In this document: positions 45,229-53,573 of the stretch, one piece after another
How positions within the stretch are numbered: the first letter of the stretch is position 1
Layout: each line of letters opens with the position of its first letter
DNA from: Caulobacter sp.
Lineage (GTDB): Bacteria; Pseudomonadota; Alphaproteobacteria; Caulobacterales; Caulobacteraceae
Assembly: GCA_030683005.1 (NCBI GenBank)
Contig: JAUXMY010000015.1
Span: 1 to 64,000, forward strand
Reading direction: 5' to 3'
Length of the DNA: 64,000 nucleotides
Program-made: the position numbers and the translations under genes
The notes under the pieces: generated by a model
What the model was told of the DNA's origin: nothing
Databases searched by the model: none
Seen by the model: only the letters and a program-made list of their open reading frames with translations

Positions 45229-46971
45229 ATGGCCGAGCGGGCGTTCGATCTGGTGATCCGGGGCGGAACCGTCATCGACGGCTCGGGCGGCGCGCCCTAC
45301 GCGGCCGATGTCGGGGTCCGGGACGGCCTGATCGCCGCCGTCGGCCCGAACCTGCCGGCCGGGGCCGAGGAGATCGACGCCGCGGGCCGCATCGTCACCC
45401 CCGGCTTCGTCGACATACACACCCACTATGACGGCCAGGCGACCTGGGACGAGCGGATGCAGCCCTCGTCCTGGCACGGGGTCACCACGGCGGTGATGGG
45501 CAACTGCGGCGTCGGCTTCGCCCCCTGCAAGCCGCAGGACCACGACCGGCTGATCCGGCTGATGGAGGGCGTCGAGGACATTCCCTTCCCCGTCCTGACC
45601 CAGGGCCTGCCGTGGAACTGGGAGAGTTTCCCCGAATACCTCGACAGCCTGTCGGGCCGGTCGTTCGACATCGACATCGCCGCCCAGCTGCCGCACGCCG
45701 CCCTGCGGGTCTTTGTGATGGGCGAGCGGGGGGCCAACCGCGAGCCGGCGACGCGGGAGGACATCGCGCGCATGGCTGTGATCGCCAAGGGCGCGGTCGA
45801 GGCCGGCGCGCTGGGCTTTTCCACCTCGCGCACCCTCAACCACCGCACCAGCGACGGCCAGCCGACGCCGACCCTGACCGCGGGCGAGGACGAGCTTGAA
45901 GGCATCGCGCTGGGCCTCAAGGCGGCCGGCAAGGGCGTGCTGCAGTTCGTGTCCGACTTCCAGCAGCCGGCCGAGGAGTTCGCCATGTTCCGGCGGCTGG
46001 TCGAGAAGAGCGGTCGCCCGCTGAGCTTCTCCCTGGCCCAGAGCCCCAAGGGGCCGGACAGCTGGAAGATCCTGCTGGCCGCCCTGGAACAGGCCAATGA
46101 CGACGGCCTGCCGATGAAGGCCCAGGTCGCCGGCCGCCCGGTGGGGGTGCTGTTCGGGCTGGAACTGACCCTCAATCCGTTCAGCCAGCACGAGACCTAC
46201 AAGGCCATCGCCCACCTGCCGCTGGCCGAGCGGGTGGCGCAGCTGAGGGACCCGACCGTCCGTGCACGGCTGCTGTCCGAGGAGCTTGATCCCAAGGGTC
46301 CGTTCGCCGGCAGCGCGCTGCGGGCCTGGGACAACATGTTCCTGATGCGCGAGCAGCCGGATTACGAGCCGACGGCGGCCGACACCATCAAGGAACTGGC
46401 CGCCGCGCGCGGTCTGTGGCCCGACGAGGTGGCGCTGGACCACATGCTCACCAACGGCGGGCGCGGCATGCTCTACCACCCGTTCCTGAACTACGCGAAC
46501 GGCTCGCTGGACCCCAGCTTCGCCATGCTCAGCCACCGCGACACGGTGCCGGGTCTCAGCGACGGCGGGGCCCATGTCGGCATGATCTGCGACGGCAGCT
46601 TCCCGACCAGCAACATCACCCACTGGACCCGCGACCGCACGCGCGGACCGAAGCTGGCGCTGGAACAGATGATCCGCATGCAGACGCGCGACACCGCCGA
46701 GGCGGTCGGGCTGCTGGATCGCGGGCTGATCGAGCCCGGCCTGCGCGCCGACCTTAACGTCATCGACTACGACGGCCTGACCCTGCACGCGCCGGGCGTC
46801 GCCTACGACCTGCCGGCCGGCGGGCGCAGGCTGGTGCAGCGGGCGGACGGCTATGTGGCGACGGTCGTGGCCGGCCAGATCACCTATCGCGACGGCGAGC
46901 CGACCGGCGCGCTGCCTGGAAGGCTTGTGCGCGGGGCGCAGGCCGCGCCGATGCGGCTGGCGGCGGAGTAG
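45229..46971 (+). CDS. N-acyl-D-amino-acid deacylase / D-aminoacylase (amidohydrolase)
   Basis: 580 residues, amidohydrolase superfamily. The N-terminal beta-sandwich is LVIRGGTVIDGSG near 7-19, the zinc-binding HxH is in VDIHTHYDGQATWD near 62-75, MGNCGVGFAPC is near 88, the metal-site Glu/His residues lie between 180 and 250, and SDGGAHVGMICDG is near 444. The C-terminal sandwich closes the fold (LRADLNVIDYDG). It would release D-amino acids from N-acyl derivatives or act on related substrates; D-hydantoinase-like alternatives cannot be excluded. Confidence 0.9.
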   Translation: MAERAFDLVIRGGTVIDGSGGAPYAADVGVRDGLIAAVGPNLPAGAEEIDAAGRIVTPGFVDIHTHYDGQATWDERMQPSSWHGVTTAVMGNCGVGFAPCKPQDHDRLIRLMEGVEDIPFPVLTQGLPWNWESFPEYLDSLSGRSFDIDIAAQLPHAALRVFVMGERGANREPATREDIARMAVIAKGAVEAGALGFSTSRTLNHRTSDGQPTPTLTAGEDELEGIALGLKAAGKGVLQFVSDFQQPAEEFAMFRRLVEKSGRPLSFSLAQSPKGPDSWKILLAALEQANDDGLPMKAQVAGRPVGVLFGLELTLNPFSQHETYKAIAHLPLAERVAQLRDPTVRARLLSEELDPKGPFAGSALRAWDNMFLMREQPDYEPTAADTIKELAAARGLWPDEVALDHMLTNGGRGMLYHPFLNYANGSLDPSFAMLSHRDTVPGLSDGGAHVGMICDGSFPTSNITHWTRDRTRGPKLALEQMIRMQTRDTAEAVGLLDRGLIEPGLRADLNVIDYDGLTLHAPGVAYDLPAGGRRLVQRADGYVATVVAGQITYRDGEPTGALPGRLVRGAQAAPMRLAAE

Positions 46972-46974
46972 GGT

Positions 46975-47088
46975 TGCGTCCTTCGCGACGCTCGCAAGCT
47001 CGCTCCTCAGGATGACGAAGGGGAGTGGCCGCAACAAAGCTCGTCATGGTGAGGAGCGAGCTCTTGGGCGAGCGTCGCGAACCACGCA
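46975..47088. repeat. Snap-back intergenic repeat, CAGGATGAC family (copy 3)
   Basis: The left arm starts TGCGTCCTTCGCGACG and includes CTCAGGATGACG. The right arm includes CGTCATGGTGAGGAGCG and ends GTCGCGAACCACGCA. 114 bp between convergent genes. Confidence 0.85.
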
Positions 47089-47096
47089 CGGCCCTT

Positions 47097-47534
47097 CTAC
47101 TCCCCGAACCCTTCGCCGAGCTCCTCCACCGGATCCATCCGGATCAGCCGGCTGTCCTCCACAGCCGCCTGACGGTGTTTCACATGCTCGCGGTAGCCGG
47201 GGTCGGTGACCATCTCCAGGAAGGCTCCGGCGTTGGGATAGTAGGCGATGAAGGCGATGTCCCAGCGCTCGTCGGTCGGGCCGGTCAGGACCAGGTCCGG
47301 CCGCCCGGCCCAGATCTGCCGGCCGCCGACCCGCTGGAAGACTTCGGCGCTGTCGCGGCCATAGGCGCGATAGGCCTCAAGCCCGGTCAGGCCCTTGCCG
47401 TGGTTGGGGTGCCCCTCCGGATAGTCGGCGAGGTCCCGCACACGGACGAGGTTGAGCATATGGATGGGCTGGTCGCGGGGCAGCGCCTTGAAGGCGTCGA
47501 ACTGCGGGCGGGTCGGGTCGATGGAGCCGGTCAT
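47097..47534 (-). CDS. DUF1330 domain protein
   Basis: 145 residues. It contains the DUF1330 pattern: MLNLVRVRDLADYP near 26, GLTGLEAYRAYGRDSAEVFQ near 49, WDIAFIAYYPNAGAFLEMV near 90, and YREHVKHRQAAVEDSRLI near 113. This is a dimeric ferredoxin-like fold of unknown reaction. The ATG at 47534 (MTGSID) is used; reading further upstream would run through a repeat. Confidence 0.88.
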   Translation of the reverse strand: MTGSIDPTRPQFDAFKALPRDQPIHMLNLVRVRDLADYPEGHPNHGKGLTGLEAYRAYGRDSAEVFQRVGGRQIWAGRPDLVLTGPTDERWDIAFIAYYPNAGAFLEMVTDPGYREHVKHRQAAVEDSRLIRMDPVEELGEGFGE

Positions 47535-47588
47535 GGGAGGACTGTGACTCAGTCGCCAATCCCTGTCATCCCGGACGGCGGCCTCCCT

Positions 47589-47731
47589 TCCTCCTCGATG
47601 GAGGAAGGGCCGGGGATGGTGGTGTGGCCAGGGCGGTGCGGGGAGCGCGCCGTTTGGCGATGGCGCCTCGCGGAGCCACGCCTTCAGCTCCGCGGCCACA
47701 CCACCACCCAACCCTCCTCCATCGAGGAGGA
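47589..47731. repeat. Snap-back intergenic repeat with 17-bp perfect ends
   Basis: 47589-47605 is the exact reverse complement of 47715-47731, and GGTGGTGTGGCC inside the left arm is mirrored by GGCCACACCACC in the right. It separates the methyltransferase-like gene from the DUF1330 gene. Confidence 0.85.
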
Positions 47732-47749
47732 GGGCTTTCAGTGGGCTGC

Positions 47750-48427
47750 TCAGCTCTCCGGCGTCGCCGCCATCCAGACGATGTGGCGGGCGCCGCGGCC
47801 GCGGTGGGCGCGGACCATGGTTTCCTTCACCGTAAAGCCGGAGCGCTGCAGGCGGCCGGTGAAGGCGTGGTCCTGCGTCGAGGACCAGACGCCCAGCACG
47901 CCGCCGGGACGCAGCGACTTCTTGGCCACGCCCAGGCCGCGTCCGTTGTAGAGGCCGTTGTTGCCGGCGCGGCTCAGGCCCTTGGGGCCGTTGTCGACGT
48001 CCAGCAGGATGGCGTCCCAGCTGCCCGGCGGGCTGTCGATCAGGTCGGCGACGTCGGTGATTTTGACCGTGGTGCGGGGGTCGGTCAGGCTGTCGCCGTA
48101 GAGCGGGGCCAGCGGCCCTTTCGCCCAGGCCAGCACCGCCGGGACCAGTTCGGCGACGACGATCTCTGCCTGCGGACCGAACGCCTCCAGCGCCGCGCGC
48201 AGGGTGAAGCCCATGCCCAGCCCGCCGATCAGCACGCGGGGTTTGGGCCGGTCGCCGATCCGCTCGCGGGCCAGCCTGGCCAGCGCCTGTTCGGAATCGC
48301 TCAGCCGGCTGTTCATCAGCTCGATGCCGCCGGCCATGATCGAGAACTCGTCGCCGCGCTGCATCAGCTTCAGCTCGCCGCCCCCGCCGGGAACGGTGGC
48401 GGTATCGAGATGGATCCAGGGGATCAT
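47750..48427 (-). CDS. Spermidine-synthase-like methyltransferase fold protein
   Basis: 225 residues. The SAM-binding type motif VLIGGLGMGFTLRAAL near 65-80, then IVVAELVPAVLAWA near 88 and WDAILLDVDNGP near 138 define the spermidine synthase/methyltransferase fold. It lacks enough of the putrescine-site pattern to be called SpeE. The start overlaps the upstream TPM gene stop by four bases (ATGA), so it is the last gene of the lemA-TPM operon. Function unknown. Confidence 0.82.
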   Translation of the reverse strand: MIPWIHLDTATVPGGGGELKLMQRGDEFSIMAGGIELMNSRLSDSEQALARLARERIGDRPKPRVLIGGLGMGFTLRAALEAFGPQAEIVVAELVPAVLAWAKGPLAPLYGDSLTDPRTTVKITDVADLIDSPPGSWDAILLDVDNGPKGLSRAGNNGLYNGRGLGVAKKSLRPGGVLGVWSSTQDHAFTGRLQRSGFTVKETMVRAHRGRGARHIVWMAATPES

Positions 48428-49125
48428 TCGCGGCCCGGAGCCGGCAGGATGACCAGGCGGTCGTCAAGTTCGTTGGGATTGTTGGCGCGGTGCGGCACGT
48501 GTTCGGCGAGGATCTCGCCGCAGCGCTTCACCGCCGCCTCGAAGCCGGCTGGAATGTCGCGGCGCTTGAGGCCGGCGATCAGCAGGCTGACGACCTCGTC
48601 CCACACCGCGCCTGGCGCGACGCTGTAGATGCCCTCGTCGGCGATCACTTCGGCCCGGTGCTCGGCCAGGGAGGCGAACAGCAGGATGCCCGTCCGCTCG
48701 CGGGTGGCGTGCAGGCCGTGGCCGAGGAACTGCTGCATGGCCGCGCGGTGGACCCGCTCGGCCTTCAGTGAGGCCGGCGTCAGGGCCCGGCGGACGGGCG
48801 GGATCGAGACGACCAGGGCCGCGATCACGAACACTGCCGCCTGCAGCGCCACATAGATGGCCAGGGCCGTGAAGATGGTCTGGCCGGTGGGGGCGTGTCC
48901 CGTGGTCCAGCCGCCGAACATCCCGACCAGCATCTGCGGCTCGAAGCCGAGCAGCAGGGCCAGCGCGGGAAGCACCAGCGCAGCGCCGGCGGCCCAGGCG
49001 AGCGGCGTCTCGCGATAGTCCGAGACCGCCGGGGCCAGGACGCAGTAGATCTCGCCGGCCGTCGTCGCCTCGGCGGCCGCGACCGCGTCGGCGATCCGCT
49101 GCTGGTCGGCCTCGTTCATTCGCAT
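48424..49125 (-). CDS. TPM-domain membrane protein (second)
   Basis: 233 residues. The N-terminal part (MRMNEADQQRIADAVAAAEA, EIYCVLAP) belongs to the TPM (TLP18.3/Psb32/MOLO-1) fold, with two membrane helices near 45-62 and 83-105 and a soluble C-terminal half (GILLFASLAEHRAEVIADEG near 150). It follows the first TPM gene by eight bases; AGGA five bases before ATG 49125 favours that start over 49131. Part of the lemA operon; probably membrane-anchored and of unknown catalytic role. Confidence 0.82.
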   Translation of the reverse strand: MRMNEADQQRIADAVAAAEATTAGEIYCVLAPAVSDYRETPLAWAAGAALVLPALALLLGFEPQMLVGMFGGWTTGHAPTGQTIFTALAIYVALQAAVFVIAALVVSIPPVRRALTPASLKAERVHRAAMQQFLGHGLHATRERTGILLFASLAEHRAEVIADEGIYSVAPGAVWDEVVSLLIAGLKRRDIPAGFEAAVKRCGEILAEHVPHRANNPNELDDRLVILPAPGRE

Positions 49126-49132
49126 GGGCATC

Positions 49133-49951
49133 CTACCAGCCTCCCGAGGCGCCGCCGCCGCCGAACGATCCGCCGCCGCCGGAGAACCCTCCGCCGCCGG
49201 ACCAGCCGCCACCGCCGCCACCGCCGCCCCCGAGCATATGGCCCAGGATGCCGCCTATGATCAGCGGGGCGAGGTTGTCGTCGTCATCGTCGCGCCGGCG
49301 GCGGCGACCGTCGCGGCCGCGCATCGCCCGCCGACCGCCGCGTCCGGCCCGCATCATACTGATCAGCATGAAGACGAAGCCGAAGACCAGCAGCACCAGA
49401 ATCCACCTCGGCGGACCCTCGGCCCGGGGCTTCTCCGCGGCCTGTGCGACCTGGGCCTTCGCCGCCTCGTCCGGCAGGCTGAGCTGCTGGATCAGGGCGT
49501 CGGTCCCGGCCACGACGCCGCCCTCCATGTCGCCGGCCTTGAACCTCGGCAGGATGGTCGCCTGGATGATGACGCTGGACAGGGCGTCGGTCAGCACCGG
49601 CTCCAGGCCGTAGCCGACCTCGATCCGCACCTTGCGCTCGTTGGGCGCGACGATCAGCACCACGCCGTCGTCGGTTTTCTCGTCGCCCAGCTTCCAGGAC
49701 CGGCCGAGCTGATAGCCGTACTCCTCGATCTCCAGGCCCTGCAGCGAGGGCAGGGTGGCCACGACCAGCTGGCGGCCGGTCGCGGTCTCGAGCGCCTCAA
49801 GCTTCTGCGTCAGCGCCGCTTCCGTCGCCGGCGACAGCAGGTTGGCCTCGTCCACAACCCGGCCCGACAGCTTGGGGAAGGTCGGCGCGGCGAGCGCCGG
49901 CAGGGCGAAGAGGGCGATGGCGATGGCGAGAAGCGCGGCGATCCTCCCCAT
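49133..49951 (-). CDS. TPM-domain protein with Gly-rich tail
   Basis: 272 residues. Signal peptide (MGRIAALLAIAIALFALPALA), TPM domain about 25-155 (GRVVDEANLLSPATEAALTQ, LEIEEYGYQLGRSW, VLIVAPNERKVRIEVGYG), one membrane helix near 185-203, an Arg/Asp-rich stretch, and a glycine/serine tail to the end. It is periplasmic with a membrane anchor. The start has no purine-rich ribosome site: the 13 bases before it adjoin a repeat that places CCCCCTCCCC on the transcript. LemA lies just upstream, the usual partner. Confidence 0.88.
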   Translation of the reverse strand: MGRIAALLAIAIALFALPALAAPTFPKLSGRVVDEANLLSPATEAALTQKLEALETATGRQLVVATLPSLQGLEIEEYGYQLGRSWKLGDEKTDDGVVLIVAPNERKVRIEVGYGLEPVLTDALSSVIIQATILPRFKAGDMEGGVVAGTDALIQQLSLPDEAAKAQVAQAAEKPRAEGPPRWILVLLVFGFVFMLISMMRAGRGGRRAMRGRDGRRRRRDDDDDNLAPLIIGGILGHMLGGGGGGGGGWSGGGGFSGGGGSFGGGGASGGW

Positions 49952-49963
49952 GGCGAAGCTGAT

Positions 49964-50061
49964 GGGGAGGGGGACCGCCGGAACGGCGGTGGAGGGGTGT
50001 CGGCGCACGGACTCCCCTCCACCACGCTTCGCGTGGTTCCCCTCCCCGCGAGCGGGGAGGA
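49964..50061. repeat. Snap-back repeat between lemA and TPM genes
   Basis: GGGGAGGGGGACC near 49964 is mirrored by GGTTCCCCTCCCC ending at 50047, and each arm has an inner hairpin (ACCGCCG/CGGCGGT and CCACGC/GCGTGG). A further small hairpin (CCCCGCGAGCGGGG) follows. It is inside a transcribed operon. Confidence 0.78.
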
Positions 50062-50081
50062 TTGCGCGCGAGATACTCAAC

Positions 50082-50747
50082 CTACTGCTTCGCCGCCGGA
50101 GCCGGAGCCGGAGCCGGTGTCGGCGCCGGGACGGCCGGGGCCGGCGGGGCGTCGAAGCTGACCGTCGGCGCGGTCTGGGCGCTGGCGGCGGCCTGGAACA
50201 GCTGGGCCGGCTTCTGGCTGCTGTACAGGGTGTTGGCCCAGATCACCTGCGGGAAGGTGCGCAGGGTGGTGTTGTAGACCTGGGCCGCCTGGTTGTAGTC
50301 GCGGCGGGCGATGGCGATGCGGTTCTCGGTGCCCTCCAGCTGGCTCTGCAGGGCCAGGAAGTTCTGGTTGGACTTCAGGTCCGGGTAGTTCTCCTGGATC
50401 ATCATGAGCCGGCCGAGCACGCCGCTGAGCTTATCCTGCGACTGCTGGAACTGGGCGAACTGCGCGGGGTCGGTGATGGTCGAGGCGTCGACGCGCACCT
50501 GGGTCGCGGACGCCCGCGCCTCGGTGACGGCGGTCAGAACCTCCTTTTCCTGGGCGGCGTAGCCTTTCACCGTGTTGACCAGGTTGGGGATCAGGTCGGC
50601 GCGGCGCTGGTACTGGTTCTGCACCTCGGCCCACTGGGTCTTCACGGCCTCATCCTGGGTCGGGATGGTGTTGACGCCGCAGCCGGCGAGAACGGCGGCG
50701 ACGGCGAACGCCGGCGCCAGTCGGAGGAAGCGGGAGATCGCGTTCAT
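50082..50747 (-). CDS. lemA: LemA-family lipoprotein
   Basis: 221 residues. Lipobox VLAGCG near 20-24, then the helical LemA core (about 35-180): RRADLIPNLVNTVKGYA near 49, AQFQQSQDKLSGVLGRLMM near 98, YPDLKSNQNFLALQSQLEGTENRI near 124, and a Pro/Ala tail. LemA proteins are conserved, membrane-anchored helical proteins of unclear function that co-occur with TPM proteins. AAGGGG precedes the ATG. First gene of the operon lemA-TPM-TPM-methyltransferase. Confidence 0.92.
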   Translation of the reverse strand: MNAISRFLRLAPAFAVAAVLAGCGVNTIPTQDEAVKTQWAEVQNQYQRRADLIPNLVNTVKGYAAQEKEVLTAVTEARASATQVRVDASTITDPAQFAQFQQSQDKLSGVLGRLMMIQENYPDLKSNQNFLALQSQLEGTENRIAIARRDYNQAAQVYNTTLRTFPQVIWANTLYSSQKPAQLFQAAASAQTAPTVSFDAPPAPAVPAPTPAPAPAPAAKQ

Positions 50748-50871
50748 GGAGGGCCCCTTGAGGCGACCCTCGGGTGGGCCGCGACCGCTGATATGGCCCC
50801 GCCGCGCGCCCGTGAGAAGAACGGGCGCGTCGATTTTTCGAACGATGGTTTGGGACGGCGCCTCCGCCGGC

Positions 50872-51025
50872 CTCCCTCCCCCTCGTGGGCAGGGTGGCCC
50901 GGCGAGCGCAGCGAGACGAAACGGGTGAGGCAAGCGGCGATCCTCACCCTGCGCTGAAGGCCACATCTGCTTGCCCCACCCTGACCTGCTGCGCAGGTCT
51001 GTCACTCCCCACAAGGGGGAGGGAA
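50872..51025. repeat. Snap-back intergenic repeat with CTCCCTCCCCC ends
   Basis: The left end TCCCTCCCCCTCGTGGG matches the reverse complement of the right end CCCACAAGGGGGAGGGA with one mismatch, and the interior has smaller hairpins (GACCTGCTGCGCAGGTC near 50984). It fills most of the 284-bp gap between lemA and the acyl-CoA dehydrogenase gene; both genes read on the minus strand. Confidence 0.8.
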
Positions 51026-51031
51026 GACGTT

Positions 51032-52372
51032 CTACATCCCCAGCAGGCGGTCGTTCTTGCCGGCGGCGCGGCCTTCGGCCCATTCGGTTTCCAGGGCCTG
51101 GAACTCCTTGCGGCGCGGGCCGAGGTAGCCGAACAGGAAGGCCGCGACCTTGCGCTGCTGGATCTCTTCCGACCCTTCGGTGATGCGGTAGCGGCGGTGG
51201 TGGCGATAGATGTGCTCGAAGGCCTTGTGCCGGGAATAGCCCATGCCGCCGTGCACCTGCATGGCCCGGTCGGCGGCCTCGCAGCAGAGACGATTGCCCC
51301 AGTAGTTGCAGATCGAGACCTTGTCGGAAATCTCCCGCTCGATGGTCTTGTGATCCATCGTGTCCATCTGCCAGGCGGTCTGACGGATCAGCAGGCGCAG
51401 CATCTCGGCCTGGGCGTGCAGCTCGACGAGCGGGAACTGGATGGCCTGGTTGTCGCTCAGCGCCTTGCCGAACGGCTTGCGCATGCGGGCGTACTTCACA
51501 CTCTCTTCTATGCAGTAGACCGCAGCTCCCAGCGACGAGGCCGCTTGGCGGATGCGATTCTGGTGCACGAAGGACTGGCCAAGGCCCAGGCCCCGGTCAA
51601 CCTGGCCCCAGTAGCTGTCCTCGGGGATCCAGCAGTCGAACGAGATGCGCGGGTGGTCGGTGGGCATGTTGAAGGTCCACATCCACTCCTCGATCTTGAT
51701 CTCCTCGCGGGGGACCAGGAAGCAGGTGATGCCCAGGGCGTCGCCGTCCTTGCCGCTGGTGCGGGCGAAGACCATGACGTGGGTGACCACGTGCATGCCG
51801 GTCGTCCACATCTTCTCGCCCTTGATGCGCCAGCCGGGCTTGCCGTCCTTCACCTCGGGAACCCCCGTGGTCTCCATGAAGGTGGCGTCGGAGCCGTGGT
51901 TGGGCTCGGTCAGGCCGAAGGCCGCCCGCATGGTCCCGTGCAGAAGCTTGTCGCCGTCGCGGGCCACCTGCTCGGGGGTGGCGAATTCCTTGAACATCAG
52001 CACGAAGGGATTGTTGCCGACGATCGAGTGCTCGTTCTGCAGGTCGTTGAACAGGCCCAGACCCTTGGCGGCCAGATGCTCGCGGATCACCGCCATCCAG
52101 AGCTGGCTGCCGTCCTTGCCGCCCATTTCCCTGGGCCAGGCGAAGCGGTAGTGGCCGGCGTCGTCGGCCAGCTTGCGGGCCTTGGCCAGCAGCTCCTCCC
52201 ATTCGGGGCGCGGCAGGCCGTCGTTGTCCCAGTCGGTGCGGGCGTGTTCGCGGCGGTGGTCGAAGAACCGGTCGTTATCATCCTGCCGCTGAAGGGGCAT
52301 GATTTTGTCTTCGATGAACTGATCGAGCTCGGCGAGATAATCGACGAGCTCCCTGGGCAGGGCGAAATCCAT
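51032..52372 (-). CDS. Acyl-CoA dehydrogenase, ACAD10/11-like
   Basis: 446 residues. The FAD-dependent dehydrogenase has GLTEPNHGSDATF near 150, a mid-domain with FLVPREEIKIEEWMW near 220, and RITEGSEEIQQRKVAAFL near 415. The RITEGSEEIQ signature is that of the ACAD10/11-like branch, acting on long or 4-hydroxy acyl-CoAs in known members. AGGAGG lies 6-8 bases before the ATG. A widely spaced inverted repeat upstream resembles the MerR site at 33208. Confidence 0.93.
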   Translation of the reverse strand: MDFALPRELVDYLAELDQFIEDKIMPLQRQDDNDRFFDHRREHARTDWDNDGLPRPEWEELLAKARKLADDAGHYRFAWPREMGGKDGSQLWMAVIREHLAAKGLGLFNDLQNEHSIVGNNPFVLMFKEFATPEQVARDGDKLLHGTMRAAFGLTEPNHGSDATFMETTGVPEVKDGKPGWRIKGEKMWTTGMHVVTHVMVFARTSGKDGDALGITCFLVPREEIKIEEWMWTFNMPTDHPRISFDCWIPEDSYWGQVDRGLGLGQSFVHQNRIRQAASSLGAAVYCIEESVKYARMRKPFGKALSDNQAIQFPLVELHAQAEMLRLLIRQTAWQMDTMDHKTIEREISDKVSICNYWGNRLCCEAADRAMQVHGGMGYSRHKAFEHIYRHHRRYRITEGSEEIQQRKVAAFLFGYLGPRRKEFQALETEWAEGRAAGKNDRLLGM

Positions 52373-52419
52373 GGCGCGCCTCCTTTATGTTTCTTGTGGT
52401 TGGCCGCCAGTATGCCCCT

Positions 52420-52454
52420 GCTTACGTGCGCGGCAACCGTGACCCGACGTAAGC
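52420..52454. promoter_or_regulatory. Inverted repeat GCTTACGT/ACGTAAGC upstream of acyl-CoA dehydrogenase
   Basis: Two 8-base half-sites in perfect inversion (52420-52427, 52447-52454) separated by 19 bases. The half-site ACGTAAG is the same as the right half of the LiuR-like operator at 33208. Spacing differs from a usual MerR site, so binding is inferred. Confidence 0.4.
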
Positions 52455-52506
52455 GCCTCCGGATGGGTCAACCTCCTCTTCACCGCGAAGGGCGTATGAG
52501 TTCTCC

Positions 52507-52923
52507 ATGATCCTGATCGTCGCCGCCGCCGTCCTGGGAGCCTTCGCGGGGCTGTACGTACAGCCGCGGCTGTTTGCTCTGGCGATCGGACTGTCGGTTT
52601 CCGGTGCGGCACACCTTGTTCTGACGTTCGTCGGCCGGTTGTCGGAGGGCAGGGCCAACGAGGCGGACGTGCGGGCGGTCCTCGACTTCATCACCTTCGC
52701 GGGCGTGCACGGGATCTGGCCGGTCATGGCCGCCGCCGGGACCGGCACGCTGCTCGCCGCGGTGGCCTGGTCGGTGCTGCGCAAGGATTCCACCGACGCC
52801 TTCTGGCTGCCGTCCGACGACACCGGTGGGCGGCGCAACGGCCTTCGCTCCATGGACATGGTGACGGACCGCGAGGTGCATTCCGCCGCCCGCGAGCGGC
52901 TGGACGAGATCCTCAAGCGCTGA
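52507..52923 (+). CDS. Small membrane protein of unknown function
   Basis: 138 residues with three membrane helices at about 1-17, 20-42 and 68-88 (MILIVAAAVLGAFAGLYV, LALSVSGAAHLVLTF-like stretch, GIWPVMAAAGTGTLLAAV) and a soluble C-terminus. No family recognised. Start has only a weak AAGGG upstream. Its neighbours are the divergent acyl-CoA dehydrogenase and a secreted protein gene 200 bases downstream; that gap shows no gene. Confidence 0.72.
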   Translation: MILIVAAAVLGAFAGLYVQPRLFALAIGLSVSGAAHLVLTFVGRLSEGRANEADVRAVLDFITFAGVHGIWPVMAAAGTGTLLAAVAWSVLRKDSTDAFWLPSDDTGGRRNGLRSMDMVTDREVHSAARERLDEILKR

Positions 52924-53123
52924 GAGCGAGTCGCGGAAAATCTGAACACTGTGAAGATAGCGCTTGCGTCGCCTGGGTTACCGCTGATATCTAAGCATTG
53001 CTAAGTTCGTCGTGCGGTGCCGGTGGGGATACCGGCGGCCGGAATTACGGGGCGAGCGCGGCGCGTTGAGTACCCGATCCAAGACCAGAAAACTCCACCC
53101 CGAACTTCGCCGGAGAGCGCACA

Positions 53124-53438
53124 ATGAAACTCCGTATGCTGGCGGCTGCCGCCATTCTGTCCCTGTCCTTCGCGGGCGTGGCCCAGGCCGATTCCAAGGC
53201 CGTCGCCACCGCCACCCTGAAGGCCCCCGTCGCCGCCAAGACCAAGGTCGTGGTCGCGGGCGCGGTCTACAACTGCGAAGGCTCCACCTGCATCTCGCTG
53301 GCCGCCCCGGCCCGTGCCGTCACCCTGGCGGGCTGCAAGGCCCTGGTGAAGGAAGTCGGCGAACTGACCGCCTTCTCCAACGCCAAGCGCGCCATCGAAG
53401 GCGACGATCTGGCCACCTGCAACGCGGCCGCCTCTTAA
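53124..53438 (+). CDS. Small secreted protein with four cysteines
   Basis: 104 residues. Signal peptide MKLRMLAAAAILSLSFAGVAQA; the mature part has four cysteines (VYNCEGSTCISL, LAGCKALV, ATCNAAAS at the C-terminus), which could form two disulfides in the periplasm. CGGAGAG precedes the ATG. A strong intrinsic terminator lies about 70 bases after the stop, so it is probably monocistronic and well expressed. Conserved small-protein pattern; function unknown. Confidence 0.82.
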   Translation: MKLRMLAAAAILSLSFAGVAQADSKAVATATLKAPVAAKTKVVVAGAVYNCEGSTCISLAAPARAVTLAGCKALVKEVGELTAFSNAKRAIEGDDLATCNAAAS

Positions 53439-53510
53439 GAGAGACGACCTTTCAGTATCCCGGGCGCGTACCTGCCCGGTGTTTCCTCGAGCAACTCGCC
53501 AATTGTGCAA

Positions 53511-53545
53511 GGGCGGCGGTCAACGAACCGCCGCCCTTTTCTTTT
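53511..53545 (+). terminator. Strong rho-independent terminator
   Basis: A perfect 10-bp stem GGGCGGCGGT/ACCGCCGCCC (53511-53520 with 53527-53536), a 6-base loop, then TTTTCTTTT. Confidence 0.95.
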
Positions 53546-53573
53546 CCGGGCGGATGGTTTTAAGGAGCCCGCC

